Assembly: GCA_947373775.1 (NCBI GenBank)
Contig: CANBZE010000122.1
Location: 1 to 6,228 of the forward strand
Direction: 5' to 3'
Source: Alphaproteobacteria bacterium
Lineage (GTDB): Bacteria > Pseudomonadota > Alphaproteobacteria > Micropepsales > Micropepsaceae
Length of the DNA: 6,228 bases
Shown: piece by piece, positions 5,291 to 6,228 of the stretch
Layout: each line of letters begins with the position of its first letter
Position numbering within the stretch: the first letter of the stretch is position 1
The notes under the pieces: generated by a model
Seen by the model: the letters and a program-made list of their open reading frames with translations, nothing else
Database searches by the model: none
Told to the model about the DNA's origin: nothing
Translations under genes and position numbers: made by a program

Positions 5291-5632
5291 ATGAAGGATT
5301 CGGGCGACAACGGCGACGACAAGGACGGGTCGGGCAACACCGGCACCGGGATCGTCACCAAAACGCGCCCCAAGACGAAAAAGCCCTCACTCTACAAGGT
5401 GCTTTTGCTGAACGACGATTACACGCCGATGGAGTTCGTCGTCCACATCCTGGAAAAGATCTTCGGCAAGTCCCGCGAGGAAGCGGTGGATGTGATGTTG
5501 CACGTCCATCGCCACGGCGTGGGCATTTGCGGCATCTTCACATTCGAGGTCGCGGAAACAAAAGTCGCCCAGGTGATTGAATTCTCCCGGCGGCATCAAC
5601 ATCCTCTACAGTGTACCATGGAGAAGGAGTAG
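5291..5632 (+). CDS. clpS: ATP-dependent Clp protease adaptor ClpS
   Basis: 113 residues. ClpS binds proteins with N-degron residues (Leu, Phe, Tyr, Trp) and hands them to the ClpA unfoldase for breakdown by ClpAP in the cytosol. A flexible Gly/Asp/Lys-rich tail (1-31) precedes the folded core [20 protein letters not shown] (34-53). By alignment with E. coli ClpS, N41-D42-D43 and H73 are the residues that hold the substrate alpha-amino group and M47 is the gatekeeper. [17 protein letters not shown] (79-95) and the ending [10 protein letters not shown] are also typical. All key residues are present. There is no good Shine-Dalgarno sequence before ATG 5291, but an in-frame TAG at 5258-5260 and the absence of nearer starts leave no alternative. 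It is followed after 5 bases by clpA, its partner, so the two form an operon. It probably uses a promoter between the phasin terminator and 5270. Confidence 0.98.
   Translation: MKDSGDNGDDKDGSGNTGTGIVTKTRPKTKKPSLYKVLLLNDDYTPMEFVVHILEKIFGKSREEAVDVMLHVHRHGVGICGIFTFEVAETKVAQVIEFSRRHQHPLQCTMEKE
5624..5629 (+). promoter_or_regulatory. Ribosome binding site of clpA inside the end of clpS
   Basis: AAGGAG lies 8 bases before the clpA ATG and forms part of the last codons of clpS (the Glu-Lys-Glu end). This supports both ATG 5638 as the start and close coupling of the two genes. Confidence 0.8.
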
Positions 5633-5637
5633 CGGGC

Positions 5638-6228
5638 ATGCCGTCACTTTCGCGAAGTTTGGAACAGGCACTGCATCACGCCATCAAGCTCGCCAGCGAC
5701 CGGCACCACGAATATGCCACGCTCGAGCATCTCCTCCTGTCCCTGATCGACGATACCGACGCCAGCCAGGTGATGAAGGCCTGCAATGTCGACATGGATG
5801 CGCTGAAGAAGGCGGTCCAGAAATATATCGACGAAGACCTTTCCACCCTGGTGATGGACGAATCCGAGGAAGCCAAGCCCACCACCGGTTTCCAGCGGGT
5901 GGTGCAGCGCGCCGTGCTGCATGTCCAGAATTCCGGCCGTGACGAAGTCACCGGCGCCAATGTGCTGGTCGCCCTGTTCACCGAGCGCGAAAGCCATGCG
6001 GTGTACTTCCTGCAGGAGCAGAACATGAACCGGCTGGATGCGGTGAGCTATATCAGCCACGGCATCGCCAAGCGCCCGGGCATGAGCCAGCCCAAGCAGG
6101 TGCGCGGCGCCGAGGAAGAGGAAGAGGGCGAGAAGCAGGCCAAGCAGGGCACCGAGGCCCTGGAGGCTTATTGCGTCAACCTCAACGAGAAGGCCAAGTC
6201 CGGCAAGGTGGACCCGCTGATCGGCCGC
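5638..6228 (+). CDS. clpA: ATP-dependent Clp protease ATP-binding subunit ClpA, N-terminal 197 residues (3' end outside window)
   Basis: An open frame from ATG 5638 runs off the right edge with no stop. ClpA is the hexameric AAA+ unfoldase that feeds substrates into the ClpP peptidase; full-length proteins are about 750-800 residues, so roughly a quarter is visible. The start (LEQALHHAIKLASDRHHEYATLEHLLLSLI, in two pieces around 8-27 and 28-37) is the first Clp_N repeat. The second repeat follows at about 84-140 (FQRVVQRAVLHVQ, then VTGANVLVALFTERESHAVYFL). Residues 144-170 are a linker with an acidic run at 158-164, then LEAYCVNLNEKAKSGKVDP-LIGR leads into the first ATPase domain just before its Walker A motif. 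The N-domain is the docking site for ClpS, encoded immediately upstream. Nothing in the visible part looks damaged. Confidence 0.98.
   Translation, partial: MPSLSRSLEQALHHAIKLASDRHHEYATLEHLLLSLIDDTDASQVMKACNVDMDALKKAVQKYIDEDLSTLVMDESEEAKPTTGFQRVVQRAVLHVQNSGRDEVTGANVLVALFTERESHAVYFLQEQNMNRLDAVSYISHGIAKRPGMSQPKQVRGAEEEEEGEKQAKQGTEALEAYCVNLNEKAKSGKVDPLIGR

Noticed and set aside
1..6228. Defence system, toxin-antitoxin pair, mobile element or CRISPR array
   Set aside because: Apart from the partial DUF1489 gene and the GT-C-like gene, every substantial frame matches a housekeeping family. There are no spaced direct repeats, transposase motifs, tRNA-linked attachment sites or obvious composition breaks.

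Overview
The window reads as chromosomal housekeeping DNA from a free-living, GC-rich alphaproteobacterium. The basis is a DUF1489 protein, a serine D,D-carboxypeptidase with a C-terminal SPOR domain, a PhaP-like phasin and a clpS-clpA pair. As I recall, the carboxypeptidase / phasin / clpS / clpA order is common in Rhizobiales-like and related Alphaproteobacteria. The genus cannot be fixed from the sequence. I see no tRNA, rRNA, CRISPR array, insertion sequence, phage gene or recognisable defence system.

Left part (1-1931, + strand): the C-terminal part of a DUF1489 gene enters from the left edge. Nine bases after its stop, in the same reading frame, comes a 545-residue polytopic membrane protein. 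It is not a textbook family, but its N-terminal loop and a downstream DHH motif resemble the archaeal/eukaryotic oligosaccharyltransferase AglB/STT3 (GT-C fold). It is the least understood gene here.

Middle part (1921-about 4412, - strand): a two-gene operon transcribed leftwards. A secreted penicillin-binding-protein-5-type D,D-carboxypeptidase with a SPOR domain is followed by panC (pantothenate synthetase), with stop and start codons fused as TAATG. panC runs tail-to-tail into the membrane-protein gene with an 11-base overlap, so no separate terminator fits there.

Divergent control region (about 4413-4676): this stretch is AT-richer than its surroundings. It holds a sigma70-type promoter facing right, two TGC-N3-GCA sites that look like binding sites for PhaR (the polyhydroxybutyrate-responsive repressor), a repeated ACCGGT leader hairpin, a TTGCGA-N6-TCGCAA inverted repeat and a TTAAC pair. 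It should drive the phasin rightwards and the carboxypeptidase-panC operon leftwards.

Right part (4677-6228, + strand): a 149-residue phasin with a strong intrinsic terminator, then clpS (N-degron adaptor) and the first 197 codons of clpA (unfoldase), which runs off the right edge. ClpS presents N-degron substrates to the ClpA N-domain, so these two genes form a working pair. The phasin ends in its own terminator and appears to be an independent, probably highly expressed unit for polyhydroxyalkanoate granules.

The observations most worth following are the STT3/AglB-like membrane protein and the apparent PhaR operators flanking the phasin promoter. The rest is ordinary.
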